From Clostridiaceae bacterium (GTDB taxonomy: Bacteria; Bacillota; Clostridia; Saccharofermentanales; DTU023), in the NCBI GenBank assembly GCA_012838795.1, contig DUOO01000020.1, positions 1-64,000 of the forward strand: 64,000 nt of DNA, written 5' to 3'. Below are positions 26,813 to 35,282 of this stretch, piece by piece. Positions within the stretch are counted from its first letter, which is position 1. The number at the start of each line of letters is the position of its first letter. A program made the position numbers and the translations under genes. The notes beneath the pieces were generated by a model that saw nothing but the letters and a program-made list of their open reading frames with translations, was not told the origin of the DNA and ran no database searches.

Positions 26813-28114
26813 TTATGCTGTTTGTTCGTCTTTTTTATAAATATATTTCGGTTTTTTCCCTTTTAAAACCGTATCTTCTTCGATAATAACTTTTTTAATA
26901 TTACCTTTTGAGGGAACTTCGTACATTATATCAAGCATCATCGTTTCCATAACCGAACGCAGGCCGCGGGCACCTGTTTTCAGTTCAAGTGCTTTATCGG
27001 CGATAGCTTCAATCGCTTTTTCGGTAAATTCCAAACTTACACCATCATAATGCAATAGCTTTTGATATTGTTTAAGGAGAGCATTCCGCGGTTCTTGGAG
27101 AATTTTGATCAATGCTATTTTATCCAAACCTTCAAGTGTCACAATTACCGGAACACGACCGACAAATTCCGGAATCAGGCCAAACCGCAAGAGATCTTCC
27201 GGCATTACATGAGACAAAATTTCTCCGGATTCTTTAGCTTCATGACCTTCTATATTCGCACCGAAACCAATCGATTTTCTGCCGATTCGATCCATAACTG
27301 TTTTTTCTAAACCGGCAAAAGCTCCACCCAAAATAAATAAAATATTGGTTGTATCTATTTGTATAAAATCCTGATGCGGATGCTTGCGACCACCTTGGGG
27401 AGGAACATTGGCTATGGTACTTTCAATTATTTTGAGCAGAGATTGTTGAACTCCTTCACCGCTGACATCTCGGGTAATTGAGGGATTATCCGAGCGACGG
27501 GTAATTTTATCGATTTCATCGATGTAAATGATACCTTGTTCAGCTTCTTCAATGTCATAGTCCGCATTCTGAATTAAACGCAGCAGAATATTCTCAACAT
27601 CTTCGCCGACATAACCGGCTTCAGTAAGAGCCGTTGCATCCGAGATAGCAAAAGGCACATCAAGAATTCTGGCTAAAGTTTGCGCCAACAGGGTTTTCCC
27701 GCTGCCGGTAGGTCCCAACATTAAAATATTGCTTTTAGATAGTTCAACATCATCATCCGGATCGATATCTAAAGGTCTGAAAACTCTCTTATAATGATTG
27801 TAAACTGAAACAGCCAAGGTCTTTTTTGCTAATTCTTGTCCGATTACGTATTTATCCAATTCAGCTTTAATTTCAGCCGGACTCAACAATACTTTTTCTT
27901 TAGAATCAGCATGTTCAGATTGATCAGGAAAGAAGATTTCTTCTTCCAGTACTTCATCACATACTCTGACACATTCATTACAGATAAAAACACCGGGTCC
28001 CGCAAATAATCTGCTGACTTGTGATTGGTCTTTACCACAAAAAGAACATCTTAACGGAGGAAGATGCTCTCCGAATTTCGAGTCACTATTAAATTTATCA
28101 TCGAAATCAGACAT
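26813..28114 (-). CDS. clpX: ATP-dependent Clp protease ATPase subunit ClpX
   Basis: ClpX unfolds substrates and feeds them to ClpP. The 433-aa product has the N-terminal C4 zinc finger (CSFCGKD...CNECVRVC at about 23-50), Walker [13 protein letters not shown], Walker B IIYIDEID, and the IGF-type ClpP-docking loop as IGFGANIEG. Its size is normal. It follows clpP by 5 bp in the classical tig-clpP-clpX order. Confidence 0.97.
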   Translation of the reverse strand: MSDFDDKFNSDSKFGEHLPPLRCSFCGKDQSQVSRLFAGPGVFICNECVRVCDEVLEEEIFFPDQSEHADSKEKVLLSPAEIKAELDKYVIGQELAKKTLAVSVYNHYKRVFRPLDIDPDDDVELSKSNILMLGPTGSGKTLLAQTLARILDVPFAISDATALTEAGYVGEDVENILLRLIQNADYDIEEAEQGIIYIDEIDKITRRSDNPSITRDVSGEGVQQSLLKIIESTIANVPPQGGRKHPHQDFIQIDTTNILFILGGAFAGLEKTVMDRIGRKSIGFGANIEGHEAKESGEILSHVMPEDLLRFGLIPEFVGRVPVIVTLEGLDKIALIKILQEPRNALLKQYQKLLHYDGVSLEFTEKAIEAIADKALELKTGARGLRSVMETMMLDIMYEVPSKGNIKKVIIEEDTVLKGKKPKYIYKKDEQTA

Positions 28115-28119
28115 TTTTT

Positions 28120-28710
28120 CTAAACCCTACTCTCCATAACATGGTCAACTATCCCGTATTCAACAGCTTCTTGTGCATCAAGCCATCTGTCTCGATCGGT
28201 ATCCGTCTCAATGATTTCAAGCGGCTGACCGGTTCGCTCAGCTAAGATTTGATTAAGACGATTTCTGGTCTTAATAATGTGTTCAGCTGTAATTTCAATA
28301 TCTGAAGCTTGACCTTGTACACCACCTGACGGTTGATGAATCATCACTTCGGCATTCGGTAAAATGAATCTTTTTCCTTTGGTACCTGCAGATAACAGTA
28401 CGGCACCCATACTTGCCGCCATCCCCATACAAATTGTCTGAACATCACATTTAATATACTGAATTGTATCATAAACCATTAATCCGGAAGAAACTTCGCC
28501 GCCGGGACTGTTAATATAAAATTGTATATCCTTGCTCGGATCTTCAGCTTCTAAAAACAATAATTGTGCCATAATCAAACTGGCTGAAGCATGATCTACC
28601 TGATTGCTCAAAATAATAATTCTTTCTTTCAACAATCTGGAAAAAATATCGTAAGAGCGCTCACCGCGATTGGTTTGTTCGATTACCATCGGTACTAAGT
28701 TATTTTGCAT
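28120..28710 (-). CDS. clpP: ATP-dependent Clp protease proteolytic subunit
   Basis: ClpP forms the double-ring serine protease chamber. The 196-aa product has catalytic Ser100 (GMAASMGA), His125 (MIHQPSGG) and the Asp in the TDRDRWLDA region. The [10 protein letters not shown] strand is conserved. It lies 87 bp after tig and is tightly linked to clpX. Confidence 0.97.
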   Translation of the reverse strand: MQNNLVPMVIEQTNRGERSYDIFSRLLKERIIILSNQVDHASASLIMAQLLFLEAEDPSKDIQFYINSPGGEVSSGLMVYDTIQYIKCDVQTICMGMAASMGAVLLSAGTKGKRFILPNAEVMIHQPSGGVQGQASDIEITAEHIIKTRNRLNQILAERTGQPLEIIETDTDRDRWLDAQEAVEYGIVDHVMESRV

Positions 28711-28797
28711 TTCTTTTTGGTTCCTTTCTTGATTGCAAATTTACAATCATTCAACTCTTTTTTGAACCTCTTCTACATCATTTTTTTGTTATTATAC

Positions 28798-30252
28798 TTA
28801 TTTGGTATCTTCTTCATTATCGGTATTTTCCGCATTGTCAGTTTCATCATCTGAATCAACTTCTACATCAGATTCGTGATCATGGCCATGGTCGTGTCCG
28901 CAACCGCAGTCCGGACCGTGTTCATGGACATGTTCATCAATTTCCGGTTCCGGTTCAACGTCTGTTGCTTCTGCATGCTCTGTAATAAAATTCATTGCAA
29001 TTTCTTTTTTCAGATCGGAATCCAGCATTTCACGTCCAACATCAGAATCAAAGTTCTTTTTAAGATCTTCAAATTGCATTCCATACATATCTGCAATTTT
29101 TTGTATCTGCTCATCACGTGCTTCATCCGTAATTTCAAGATTTTCCGTCTCATAAATCGCATCAAGAACTAAGCCGGTTTTAACCTTTTGTTCAGCGGGA
29201 CCATGTAATTGAGCCATGACAGACTGTTTTTCCAGACCCAACATTTGCAGATACTGCTCCATACTGAAACCTTGCATTTGCATTTGACGTGCTTGATCTT
29301 CATACATACGATTCATTTCTTCATGAATCACAACATGTGGTATATCAATTTCAGCATTTTTCACGACTTCATTAATTGCATTGCCTTTGAAAGCTTCATT
29401 CGCATGTTTTTCACTTGATTCAGTCAAACGTTTTCTGATGCTGTCACGATACTCTTCAACAGTATCACAGTCTTCGGTTACATCTTTGACAAAATCATCA
29501 TCTAATTCAGGCAATTCTCGCACTTTAATCTCATGAAGTTTGATTGCAAAAACAACGTCTTGACCGGCTAAATCTTCAGAATGGTATTCTTCAGGGAAAG
29601 TTAAGTCAATATCAAATTCATCACCGATCTCATGACCGATTAATTTTTCTTCAAAACCGGGAATGAAAGATTTACTTCCAATAACCAGTTCATGATTTTC
29701 TGCTTGGCCGCCTTCGAATAATTCACCGTCTTTCGAACCGGAATAGTCAATTATTACCGTATCACCGTCTTCTACCGCACGATCCGTTACAGGTACCAAA
29801 CGAGAAACTTGCTCTCTGGCTCGTTCAATTTCTTTGTCGATCAAATCCTCATCAACCGTTGCATCAGGCTTATAAGCTACTACGCCTTTGTAATCACCCA
29901 ATTTCACTTCCGGTCTGATCGCAAAAATGCAATTGAAAGTCATACCCTTATCTGAACCGATCTCTTCAATTTGCATGTCAGGTTGCGAAAAAGGCTCTAT
30001 ATCAAGTTCTGCTAAAGCTTTATCATAAGCAGGCTGAATTGCAATATCAATTGCATCATCATAAAGAATTCCTTCACCATAGTAATTGGTGACTAATTTC
30101 ATCGGCGCTTTCCCCTTGCGGAATCCCGGAATAGTAAATCTTTTCGCATTTTTTCTAAAAGCTTGTTCTAACGCACTCTTAAAATCATCTTGCGGCACTT
30201 CAATCGTTACTTTTACCATGCTGTTATCTAAATGTTCTATTTGTGAAGCCAT
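28798..30252 (-). CDS. tig: Trigger factor with a His/Cys-rich C-terminal tail
   Basis: Trigger factor is the ribosome-bound chaperone/prolyl isomerase that meets nascent chains. The 484-aa product has the ribosome-docking GFRKGKAP signature near residue 44, a PPIase domain at about 150-240 and the helical chaperone domain after it. The usual protein ends near 430-450. Here a tail from about 430 adds a cluster of seven His and two Cys (441-461: HVHEHGPDCGC, GHDHGHDH) and then an acidic stretch. The tail resembles metal-binding tails of SlyD. The gene precedes clpP-clpX. Confidence 0.96.
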   Translation of the reverse strand: MASQIEHLDNSMVKVTIEVPQDDFKSALEQAFRKNAKRFTIPGFRKGKAPMKLVTNYYGEGILYDDAIDIAIQPAYDKALAELDIEPFSQPDMQIEEIGSDKGMTFNCIFAIRPEVKLGDYKGVVAYKPDATVDEDLIDKEIERAREQVSRLVPVTDRAVEDGDTVIIDYSGSKDGELFEGGQAENHELVIGSKSFIPGFEEKLIGHEIGDEFDIDLTFPEEYHSEDLAGQDVVFAIKLHEIKVRELPELDDDFVKDVTEDCDTVEEYRDSIRKRLTESSEKHANEAFKGNAINEVVKNAEIDIPHVVIHEEMNRMYEDQARQMQMQGFSMEQYLQMLGLEKQSVMAQLHGPAEQKVKTGLVLDAIYETENLEITDEARDEQIQKIADMYGMQFEDLKKNFDSDVGREMLDSDLKKEIAMNFITEHAEATDVEPEPEIDEHVHEHGPDCGCGHDHGHDHESDVEVDSDDETDNAENTDNEEDTK

Positions 30253-30387
30253 AAACTTCCTCCTGCTATTTATTAACGTATCCGGATAGATAGTGTGTGT
30301 TGTAATTAATCTTTACGGAATTACGTATTATATTATCTTACTTATCCGATAAAAAAGAGTACCATATCACACAAGTTTCTGCAATTG

Positions 30388-31341
30388 TCATTTCCTTCTT
30401 GGCGGTTTGTTCCGCGTTTTGTAAATTTTCTTTATTTCAGTTAAATTATACGGTGTATTTTGGTATGTTTCATTAATCCAATTGTTAAATAATATATATG
30501 CATGACTTTTCCAAATAAAAATCGGTTTTTGGTTAGGATCATCATTCGGGAAGTAATTTTTCGGAATTTGAATTTCATCACCCCGTTCCAGATCTCTTAT
30601 ATATTCATTATTAAGAGTATTACGATCATATTCCAAATGACCGAAGACAAAAAGATCGCGCAAATCTTTGGTTGCTACAATATCCGGACCATACTCCGGA
30701 TGTTTGGTTAAAATATCCAATTCCTCAACTTCAGATAATTTTTCATGCTCTATTCTGGTATGACGTGATTGCGGGACTCGATAAAATTCATCGAACCCTC
30801 TCAACAGAGGATTTGTTTTCATTATTTTTTCATATTCAAAAATCCCGAAAAATTTTGCAGGCAAATCTACTTTGTTAATTCCATAGTAATAATGGATGGC
30901 ATATTGTGCACCCCAGCAAACAAACATGCGGGCATACACATGAGTTTGAGCCCATTCCATAATTTGATCAAGCTCATCAATATAATCCACATCTTCAAAT
31001 TCCAAATGTTCAACCGGAGCTCCCGTTATGATTAATCCGTCAAAGAAACGATCTTTAACTTCATCTAATGTAACATAATATTTTTGTAAATAACTCATCC
31101 TGGTATTGACACTTTCATGAGTTGCCGCATACATAAAATCTACTTCTATCTGTAAGGGAGTATTTCCCAACAAGCGTAAAAGCTGTAATTCAGTCTCTTC
31201 TTTTTTCGGCATTAAGTTCAGAATCAGAATTTTAAGCGGACGAATATCTTGAGTTAAGGCACGCGATTTTTCAATCGTATAGACTCTCTCTTCCTCCAGT
31301 TTTTTAATTACAGGTAAACCTTCAACAATTTGTATCGGCAT
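30388..31341 (-). CDS. metA: Homoserine O-acyltransferase MetA (predicted acetyl-CoA type)
   Basis: MetA activates homoserine in methionine synthesis. The 317-aa product aligns end to end with MetA: LNLMPKKEETE, FVCWGAQ with catalytic Cys142, the His of FGHLEYD, and NYFPNDDP. Residue 111 is Glu (TGAPVEHLEFEDV). From published work on the Bacillus enzyme, Glu here favours acetyl-CoA and Gly favours succinyl-CoA, so this is probably an acetyltransferase. I saw no SAM riboswitch or T-box in the 224 bp upstream. The rest of the methionine genes lie at 43.8-48.9 kb. Confidence 0.94.
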   Translation of the reverse strand: MPIQIVEGLPVIKKLEEERVYTIEKSRALTQDIRPLKILILNLMPKKEETELQLLRLLGNTPLQIEVDFMYAATHESVNTRMSYLQKYYVTLDEVKDRFFDGLIITGAPVEHLEFEDVDYIDELDQIMEWAQTHVYARMFVCWGAQYAIHYYYGINKVDLPAKFFGIFEYEKIMKTNPLLRGFDEFYRVPQSRHTRIEHEKLSEVEELDILTKHPEYGPDIVATKDLRDLFVFGHLEYDRNTLNNEYIRDLERGDEIQIPKNYFPNDDPNQKPIFIWKSHAYILFNNWINETYQNTPYNLTEIKKIYKTRNKPPRRK

Positions 31342-31518
31342 GAAACTGTCAACTCCATTTTAGAATTACATATAATATGTTTAATATGGTCTTTAATATA
31401 AGCTGTTTAATTTTCTATTAAAACTGCAGCAATGTCAAAACATTTAAAATTTACTTATCAGTTTTTTATTAACATACAAATAAAACAATATTGTTTGCTA
31501 TTGTTTTAGCTTAAATGC

Positions 31519-31547
31519 TTGACAGATTAATTTTAATTTCCTACAAT
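31519..31547 (+). promoter_or_regulatory. Promoter of tRNA-Arg
   Basis: TTGACA (31519-31524), a 17-bp spacer and TACAAT (31542-31547) make a near-consensus promoter. The -10 box ends 18 bp before the mature tRNA start. Confidence 0.85.
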
Positions 31548-31565
31548 TTCAAAGCAATTAAAAGT

Positions 31566-31642
<77 letters not shown>

Positions 31643-31652
31643 TTCAAGAGCG

Positions 31653-31691
31653 GACTATTTCAAAAAATTAAATTTTGAAATAGTCTTTTTT
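31653..31691 (+). terminator. Intrinsic terminator after tRNA-Arg
   Basis: GACTATTTCAAAA (31653-31665) pairs with TTTTGAAATAGTC (31673-31685), a perfect 13-bp stem with a 7-nt loop, followed by six T residues. Confidence 0.92.
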
Positions 31692-31720
31692 ATAGAAATA
31701 ATACAATAATTTAATTTTTC

Positions 31721-31775
31721 AAACGAACTCCATTTTGATAATTTCCTTACGAATACTATTACTATAAACCAAAAC
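31721..31775 (+). repeat. Degenerate third copy of the lipoprotein leader
   Basis: This stretch aligns with the leaders at 31817-31870 and 33306-33360: ACGAACTC, a 19-bp gap, CGAA, then TACTATTACTATAAACCAAAA. The C-rich box and the hairpin are both damaged, yet the spacing is exact. No lipoprotein gene follows; the next leader begins about 45 bp later. It looks like what is left of a third tandem unit. Confidence 0.65.
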
Positions 31776-31816
31776 AAGAAAAGATTTATTAAATCAAAAT
31801 AATTAAAAGTTTTTCG

Positions 31817-31870
31817 AAACGACCCCGATTCTGATAAATCTCTTCCGTAGTCTATCACTATAGACCAAAA
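31817..31870 (+). promoter_or_regulatory. Sigma-I-like promoter and hairpin before lipoprotein 1
   Basis: GACCCC (31821-31826), a 19-bp spacer and CGTA (31846-31849) are followed at once by a perfect 6-bp hairpin GTCTAT/ATAGAC (31850-31865). The same arrangement stands before the second lipoprotein. From memory, sigma-I promoters of Bacillus and Clostridium have a C-rich -35 and a CGWA -10. The hairpin lies where transcription would start. That the factor is sigma-I is inference. Confidence 0.5.
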
Positions 31871-31915
31871 ACGAAAAACAGGTTTATAAAATCAGAAAAT
31901 AAGGAGAACAAAAAA

Positions 31916-33088
31916 ATGAATAAAAAACTGAGCGTATTAGCAATCTTTTCACTAATATTGGCACTTTTGCTCACCAGTTGCGGAGGTAAAGCAAAAAACG
32001 ACACCGAAATGGCTAAGAATAATTCTGAAACAGGTGTTATTGTACTTTCCGTAAATCCGGAAATCGAAATTGAATATGATAAAGACGGTAAAGTAACCAA
32101 TGTGCGTGGTGCAAACAAAGACGGTTCGGAAATTGTAAAAGAATATGATGATTTTGTAGGTAAAGATTCAACCGTAGTTCTGCAAGAATTAGTTGAAAAA
32201 CTCAATGATGCCGGATATTTTATTGAGGAAGTTGAAGGATCAGGCAGAACTATCACTTTGGAATTAAAAGAAGGTTCCTTCTTACCAAGTGAAGATTTCA
32301 TGCTCAAAATCGGAAAAGCCATTGAAGAAAAAGCAAAAGACTTAGACATCGAAGTAGATATTGAAGCTGATAGTAATTATGACGACAAAGACAATAAAAA
32401 AGACGATGCTACCGACTATGGTGACAAAAAAGATGATAAAAAAGATGACAGTACCGATTATGACGACAAAAAAGATGATAAAAAAGATGACAGTACCGAT
32501 TATGACGACAAAAAAGACGACAAAAAGGATGATAAAAAAGACGACAGTACTGACTATGACGACAAAGACAATAAAAAAGACGATGCTACCGACTATGATG
32601 ACAAAAAAGATGTTACCGACCATGATGACAAAAATTACGATGACTCCGATTATGGAACAACCATAGCTCCGACCACGGCACCTAAAAAAGATGATACGGA
32701 CTATGACGATACAAATTATGATGACTCCGACTACGGAACAACCAAACCGACAGCAGCTCCGACCAAAGCTCCAACAGCAGCTCCGACCAAAGATGACACC
32801 GATTATGATGATGATTCGGATTATACACCGACCACAGCCCCGACGAAGGCTCCGACAAAAGCTCCGACCGCTGCTCCGACCAAAGCTCCAACAGCAGCTC
32901 CGACCAAAGATGACACCGATTATGATGATGATTCAGATTATGCACCGACCACAGCCCCGACGAAGGCTCCGACAGTTGCTCCGACAGTTGATGATTCAGA
33001 TTACGACGACTCTAACTATGATGATTCGGATTACGATGATTCGGATTACGATGATTCAGATTACGATGATTCAGATTACGATGACTAA
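31916..33088 (+). CDS. RsgI-like-domain lipoprotein with Asp/Lys- and Thr/Pro-rich tail, copy 1
   Basis: This is a surface lipoprotein. The 390-aa product has a signal peptide ending in a lipobox (LLTSC, Cys22). A folded domain at about 38-145 starts VIVLSVNPEIEIEYDKDGKV, which resembles the extracytoplasmic middle domain of RsgI anti-sigma-I factors. A tail of low complexity follows: KKDDKKDDSTDYDD repeats, APTKAPTAAPT repeats, and five SDYDD units at the end. The cytoplasmic anti-sigma part and the membrane helix of true RsgI are absent. The first 150 codons are almost identical to the gene at 33398. AAGGAG precedes the ATG. The gene stands at the head of the VTC-DUF4956-CotH group. Confidence 0.8.
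   Translation: MNKKLSVLAIFSLILALLLTSCGGKAKNDTEMAKNNSETGVIVLSVNPEIEIEYDKDGKVTNVRGANKDGSEIVKEYDDFVGKDSTVVLQELVEKLNDAGYFIEEVEGSGRTITLELKEGSFLPSEDFMLKIGKAIEEKAKDLDIEVDIEADSNYDDKDNKKDDATDYGDKKDDKKDDSTDYDDKKDDKKDDSTDYDDKKDDKKDDKKDDSTDYDDKDNKKDDATDYDDKKDVTDHDDKNYDDSDYGTTIAPTTAPKKDDTDYDDTNYDDSDYGTTKPTAAPTKAPTAAPTKDDTDYDDDSDYTPTTAPTKAPTKAPTAAPTKAPTAAPTKDDTDYDDDSDYAPTTAPTKAPTVAPTVDDSDYDDSNYDDSDYDDSDYDDSDYDDSDYDD
32385..33085 (+). repeat. Low-complexity coding repeats in lipoprotein 1
   Basis: Three kinds of in-frame repeat follow each other: Lys/Asp blocks (DDKKDDKKDD, DSTDY), Pro/Thr/Ala blocks (APTKAPTAAPT), and at 33016-33085 a 15-bp unit GATTCGGATTACGAT coding SDYDD. Copy 2 has the same classes in different numbers, showing expansion and contraction since duplication. 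Confidence 0.85.
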
Positions 33089-33152
33089 GTTTTAATTATC
33101 ACAGGCAAAAAACTAATAGAAAACTTAAAACATGTAAGAACCGGAAAAATTT
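33089..33152 (+). other. Trailer of lipoprotein 1 with a CCGG hairpin
   Basis: CCGGAAAA and TTTTCCGG form an almost loopless palindrome at 33141-33157. The equivalent place after lipoprotein 2 reads CCGGAAACATTTTACCGG. These could be terminators or RNA-stabilising hairpins; no long T-run follows. Confidence 0.4.
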
Positions 33153-33240
33153 TCCGGTAAGATAAATATTCCTACTCACACGGTAACTATCGTGTGAGTA
33201 GTTGATATTTTGACACCCTTATAACAAAACTTTAAGATAA
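33153..33240 (+). pseudogene. Remnant of the VTC-domain gene between the two lipoproteins
   Basis: This 88-bp stretch aligns with positions 34613-34700 inside the VTC-domain gene: both read TTCCGGTA, GATAAA, ACTCACACGGTA, GTGTGAGTAGTT and ATTTTGACA in the same order. The copy has lost the gene's first 100 bp and everything after, and has no open frame. It shows that a unit of leader, lipoprotein and VTC gene was duplicated in tandem and then trimmed. Confidence 0.8.
33172..33202 (+). terminator. Hairpin in the VTC remnant, possible terminator of lipoprotein 1
   Basis: CTACTCACACG pairs with CGTGTGAGTAG, 11 bp, and is followed by TTGATATTTTG. The parent sequence in the VTC gene is a 12-bp palindrome (ACTCACACGGTA/TACCGTGTGAGT) within codons. 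The remnant may now serve as a weak terminator. Confidence 0.4.
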
Positions 33241-33305
33241 GTCGTGATTTGTTTCAAAAGAAATGTGGTTTTAAGATGATATTCTCTTTTCAGAAAAATA
33301 TTTTG

Positions 33306-33360
33306 AAACGACCCCGGTTTAAATAAACCACTTACGAAGTCTATTACTATAGACCAAAAA
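33306..33360 (+). promoter_or_regulatory. Sigma-I-like promoter and hairpin before lipoprotein 2
   Basis: GACCCC (33310-33315), 19 bp, and CGAA (33335-33338) are followed by the hairpin GTCTAT/ATAGAC. Box sequences, spacing and hairpin match the leader of lipoprotein 1 although the spacer itself has diverged, which argues that these parts are kept by selection. Confidence 0.5.
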
Positions 33361-33397
33361 TACAGGTTTATACATCAAAAATAAAGGAGAACAAAAA

Positions 33398-34432
33398 ATG
33401 AATAAAAAACTGAGTGTATTAGCAATCTTTTCACTAATATTGGCACTTTTGCTCACCAGTTGCGGAGGTAAAGCAAAAAACGACACCGAAATGGCTAAGA
33501 AAGACTCCGAAACAGGTGTTATTGTACTCTCCGTAAATCCGGAAATCGAAATTGAATATGATAAAGACGGTAAAGTAACCGATGTACGTGGTGCAAACAA
33601 AGACGGTTTAGAAATTATAAAAGAATATGATGATTTTATAGGTAAAGATTCAACCGTAGTTCTGCAAGAATTAGTTGAAAAACTCAATGATGCCGGATAT
33701 TTTATTGAGGAAGTTGAAGGATCAGGCAGAACTATCACTTTGGAATTAAAAGAAGGTTCCTTCCTACCAAGTGAAGATTTCATGCTCAAAATCGGAAAAG
33801 CCATTGAAGAAAAAGTAAAAGATTTAGACATCGAAGTAGATATTGAAGCTGATAGTAATTATGACGACAAAGACAATAAAAAAGACGATGCTACCGATTA
33901 TGATGATAAAAAAGACGATAAAAAAGACAATGCTACCGATTATGATGATAAAAAAGATGATAAAAAAGACGACAGTACCGATTATGACGACAAAAAAGAC
34001 GATAAAAAAGATGATAAAAAAGACGACACGGATTACGATAACAAAAACTCTATAACAGTTCCCGTAACTACAACCAAAGCTCCGACTACGGCGCCTAAAA
34101 AAGATGATACGGACTATGACGATACAAATTATGATGACTCCGACTACGGAACAACCAAAGCTCCGACAGCGGCTACGACAAAAGATGACACTGATTATGA
34201 TGATGATTCGGATTATACACCGACCGCAGCACCGACAAAGGCTCCGACAAAAGCTCCAACCGCTGCTCCGACAAAGGATGATACCGATTATGACGATGAT
34301 TCGGATTATACACCAACCGCGGCACCAACCGCGGCACCGACAAAGGCTCCGACAAAAGCTCCGACCGCTGCTCCGACAGTTGATGATTCAGATTACGATG
34401 ATTCAAACGATGATTCAGACTACGATGACTAA
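33398..34432 (+). CDS. RsgI-like-domain lipoprotein with Asp/Lys- and Thr/Pro-rich tail, copy 2
   Basis: This is a paralogue of the gene at 31916 (344 aa). The signal peptide, lipobox Cys22 and the RsgI-like domain (VIVLSVNPEIEIEYDKDGKV at 38-57) differ by only a handful of substitutions. The tail has fewer Lys/Asp blocks, an extra VPVTTTKAPTTAP segment, and only a short SDYDDSNDDSDYDD end. AAGGAG precedes the ATG. The VTC-domain gene starts 83 bp downstream with no strong terminator between, so this copy is the one most likely cotranscribed with it. Confidence 0.8.
   Translation: MNKKLSVLAIFSLILALLLTSCGGKAKNDTEMAKKDSETGVIVLSVNPEIEIEYDKDGKVTDVRGANKDGLEIIKEYDDFIGKDSTVVLQELVEKLNDAGYFIEEVEGSGRTITLELKEGSFLPSEDFMLKIGKAIEEKVKDLDIEVDIEADSNYDDKDNKKDDATDYDDKKDDKKDNATDYDDKKDDKKDDSTDYDDKKDDKKDDKKDDTDYDNKNSITVPVTTTKAPTTAPKKDDTDYDDTNYDDSDYGTTKAPTAATTKDDTDYDDDSDYTPTAAPTKAPTKAPTAAPTKDDTDYDDDSDYTPTAAPTAAPTKAPTKAPTAAPTVDDSDYDDSNDDSDYDD
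33860..34430 (+). repeat. Low-complexity coding repeats in lipoprotein 2
   Basis: The same Lys/Asp and Ala/Pro/Thr repeat classes as in copy 1 occur, in a different number and order. Nothing here resembles a CRISPR array: units are contiguous, imperfect and in frame. Confidence 0.8.
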
Positions 34433-34514
34433 TATTTAATATAATCGGTTGTAAATCGGACAGAGAACAAAAACAAGTAAGAACCGGAAACATTTTACCG
34501 GAAATATTATTCAG

Positions 34515-35207
34515 ATGATTAAGAAAAAACAAACATTAAAATTACGTAATGAAAAAAAATTCAACATTAATTATGCAGACGGCTTTATATTAAGCCAAAC
34601 ACTTAAAAAATTCTTCCGGTATGATAAAAACTCTGACTCACACGGTAGTTACCGTGTGAGTAGTTTGTATTTTGACAACCCTTATGATAAAGCTTTAATG
34701 CAAAATATATCAGGGGTAAATCAACGGGAAAAATTTCGCATTCGCTATTACAATCATGATCTGTCTTTTATTCGCTTAGAACGCAAAATAAAAATCAACG
34801 GCAAATGTGCAAAACAATCTGTACGTTTAGATCAAGCCGAAGTTCAACAAATTATCAAAGGAGAAAATAATTTTCTTTTACAAAAAGAGGATGCCTTGGC
34901 AATTGAATTTTACTCAAAGTTAAAAGGACAATTATTAAAACCGACAACTATTGTGACATATGACCGGGAGGCATTTATTTGCGATCCGGGCAATGTCCGG
35001 ATTACTATAGATCGCAACTTAAGGACAACAACCAATACAAAATATTTTTTGCAAACAAATAAACATATCAATATTTCAGACGGACTAGCGGTATTAGAAG
35101 TAAAATATGATGAATTTCTGCCGGATTTTGTAAAGATGGCAGTTCACTTAAACAATCGTCCCCTCACAGCCTATTCGAAATATGCTATGTGCAGAAGCTA
35201 TGATTGA
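34515..35207 (+). CDS. VTC-domain (polyphosphate polymerase-like) protein
   Basis: The 230-aa product fits the VTC domain, the tunnel-fold polyphosphate polymerase catalytic domain known from yeast Vtc4: LRNEKKFNIN at the start, basic strands KFRIRYYN and RLERKIKINGK, then TIVTYDREAF and VLEVKYDEFLPDF near the end. The Arg/Lys residues and a Glu expected to line the tunnel are present. It is soluble with no SPX domain. Bacterial copies sit next to DUF4956 and CotH genes, as here. Its ribosome site is weak. Polyphosphate synthesis by this particular protein is inference. Confidence 0.85.
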   Translation: MIKKKQTLKLRNEKKFNINYADGFILSQTLKKFFRYDKNSDSHGSYRVSSLYFDNPYDKALMQNISGVNQREKFRIRYYNHDLSFIRLERKIKINGKCAKQSVRLDQAEVQQIIKGENNFLLQKEDALAIEFYSKLKGQLLKPTTIVTYDREAFICDPGNVRITIDRNLRTTTNTKYFLQTNKHINISDGLAVLEVKYDEFLPDFVKMAVHLNNRPLTAYSKYAMCRSYD

Positions 35208-35282
35208 ATACTAATAAATAGATATTGTTAAAAATAAAATACAACAAAGACCGGACATAATAACAAATTAGGAGACCATCTT

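Noticed and set aside
31342-31518. SAM riboswitch or T-box before metA
   Set aside because: I found none of the conserved core elements in the AT-rich leader.
31858-32349. Minus-strand 163-codon reading resembling a secreted Ser-rich protein, repeated at 33319-33831
   Set aside because: Both lie opposite the duplicated lipoprotein genes, so their similarity comes from the DNA duplication, and the plus-strand genes have lipobox and ribosome sites.
32385-34430. Repeat blocks as a possible CRISPR array
   Set aside because: Repeats are contiguous, imperfect, in frame and without unique spacers; no cas genes are present.
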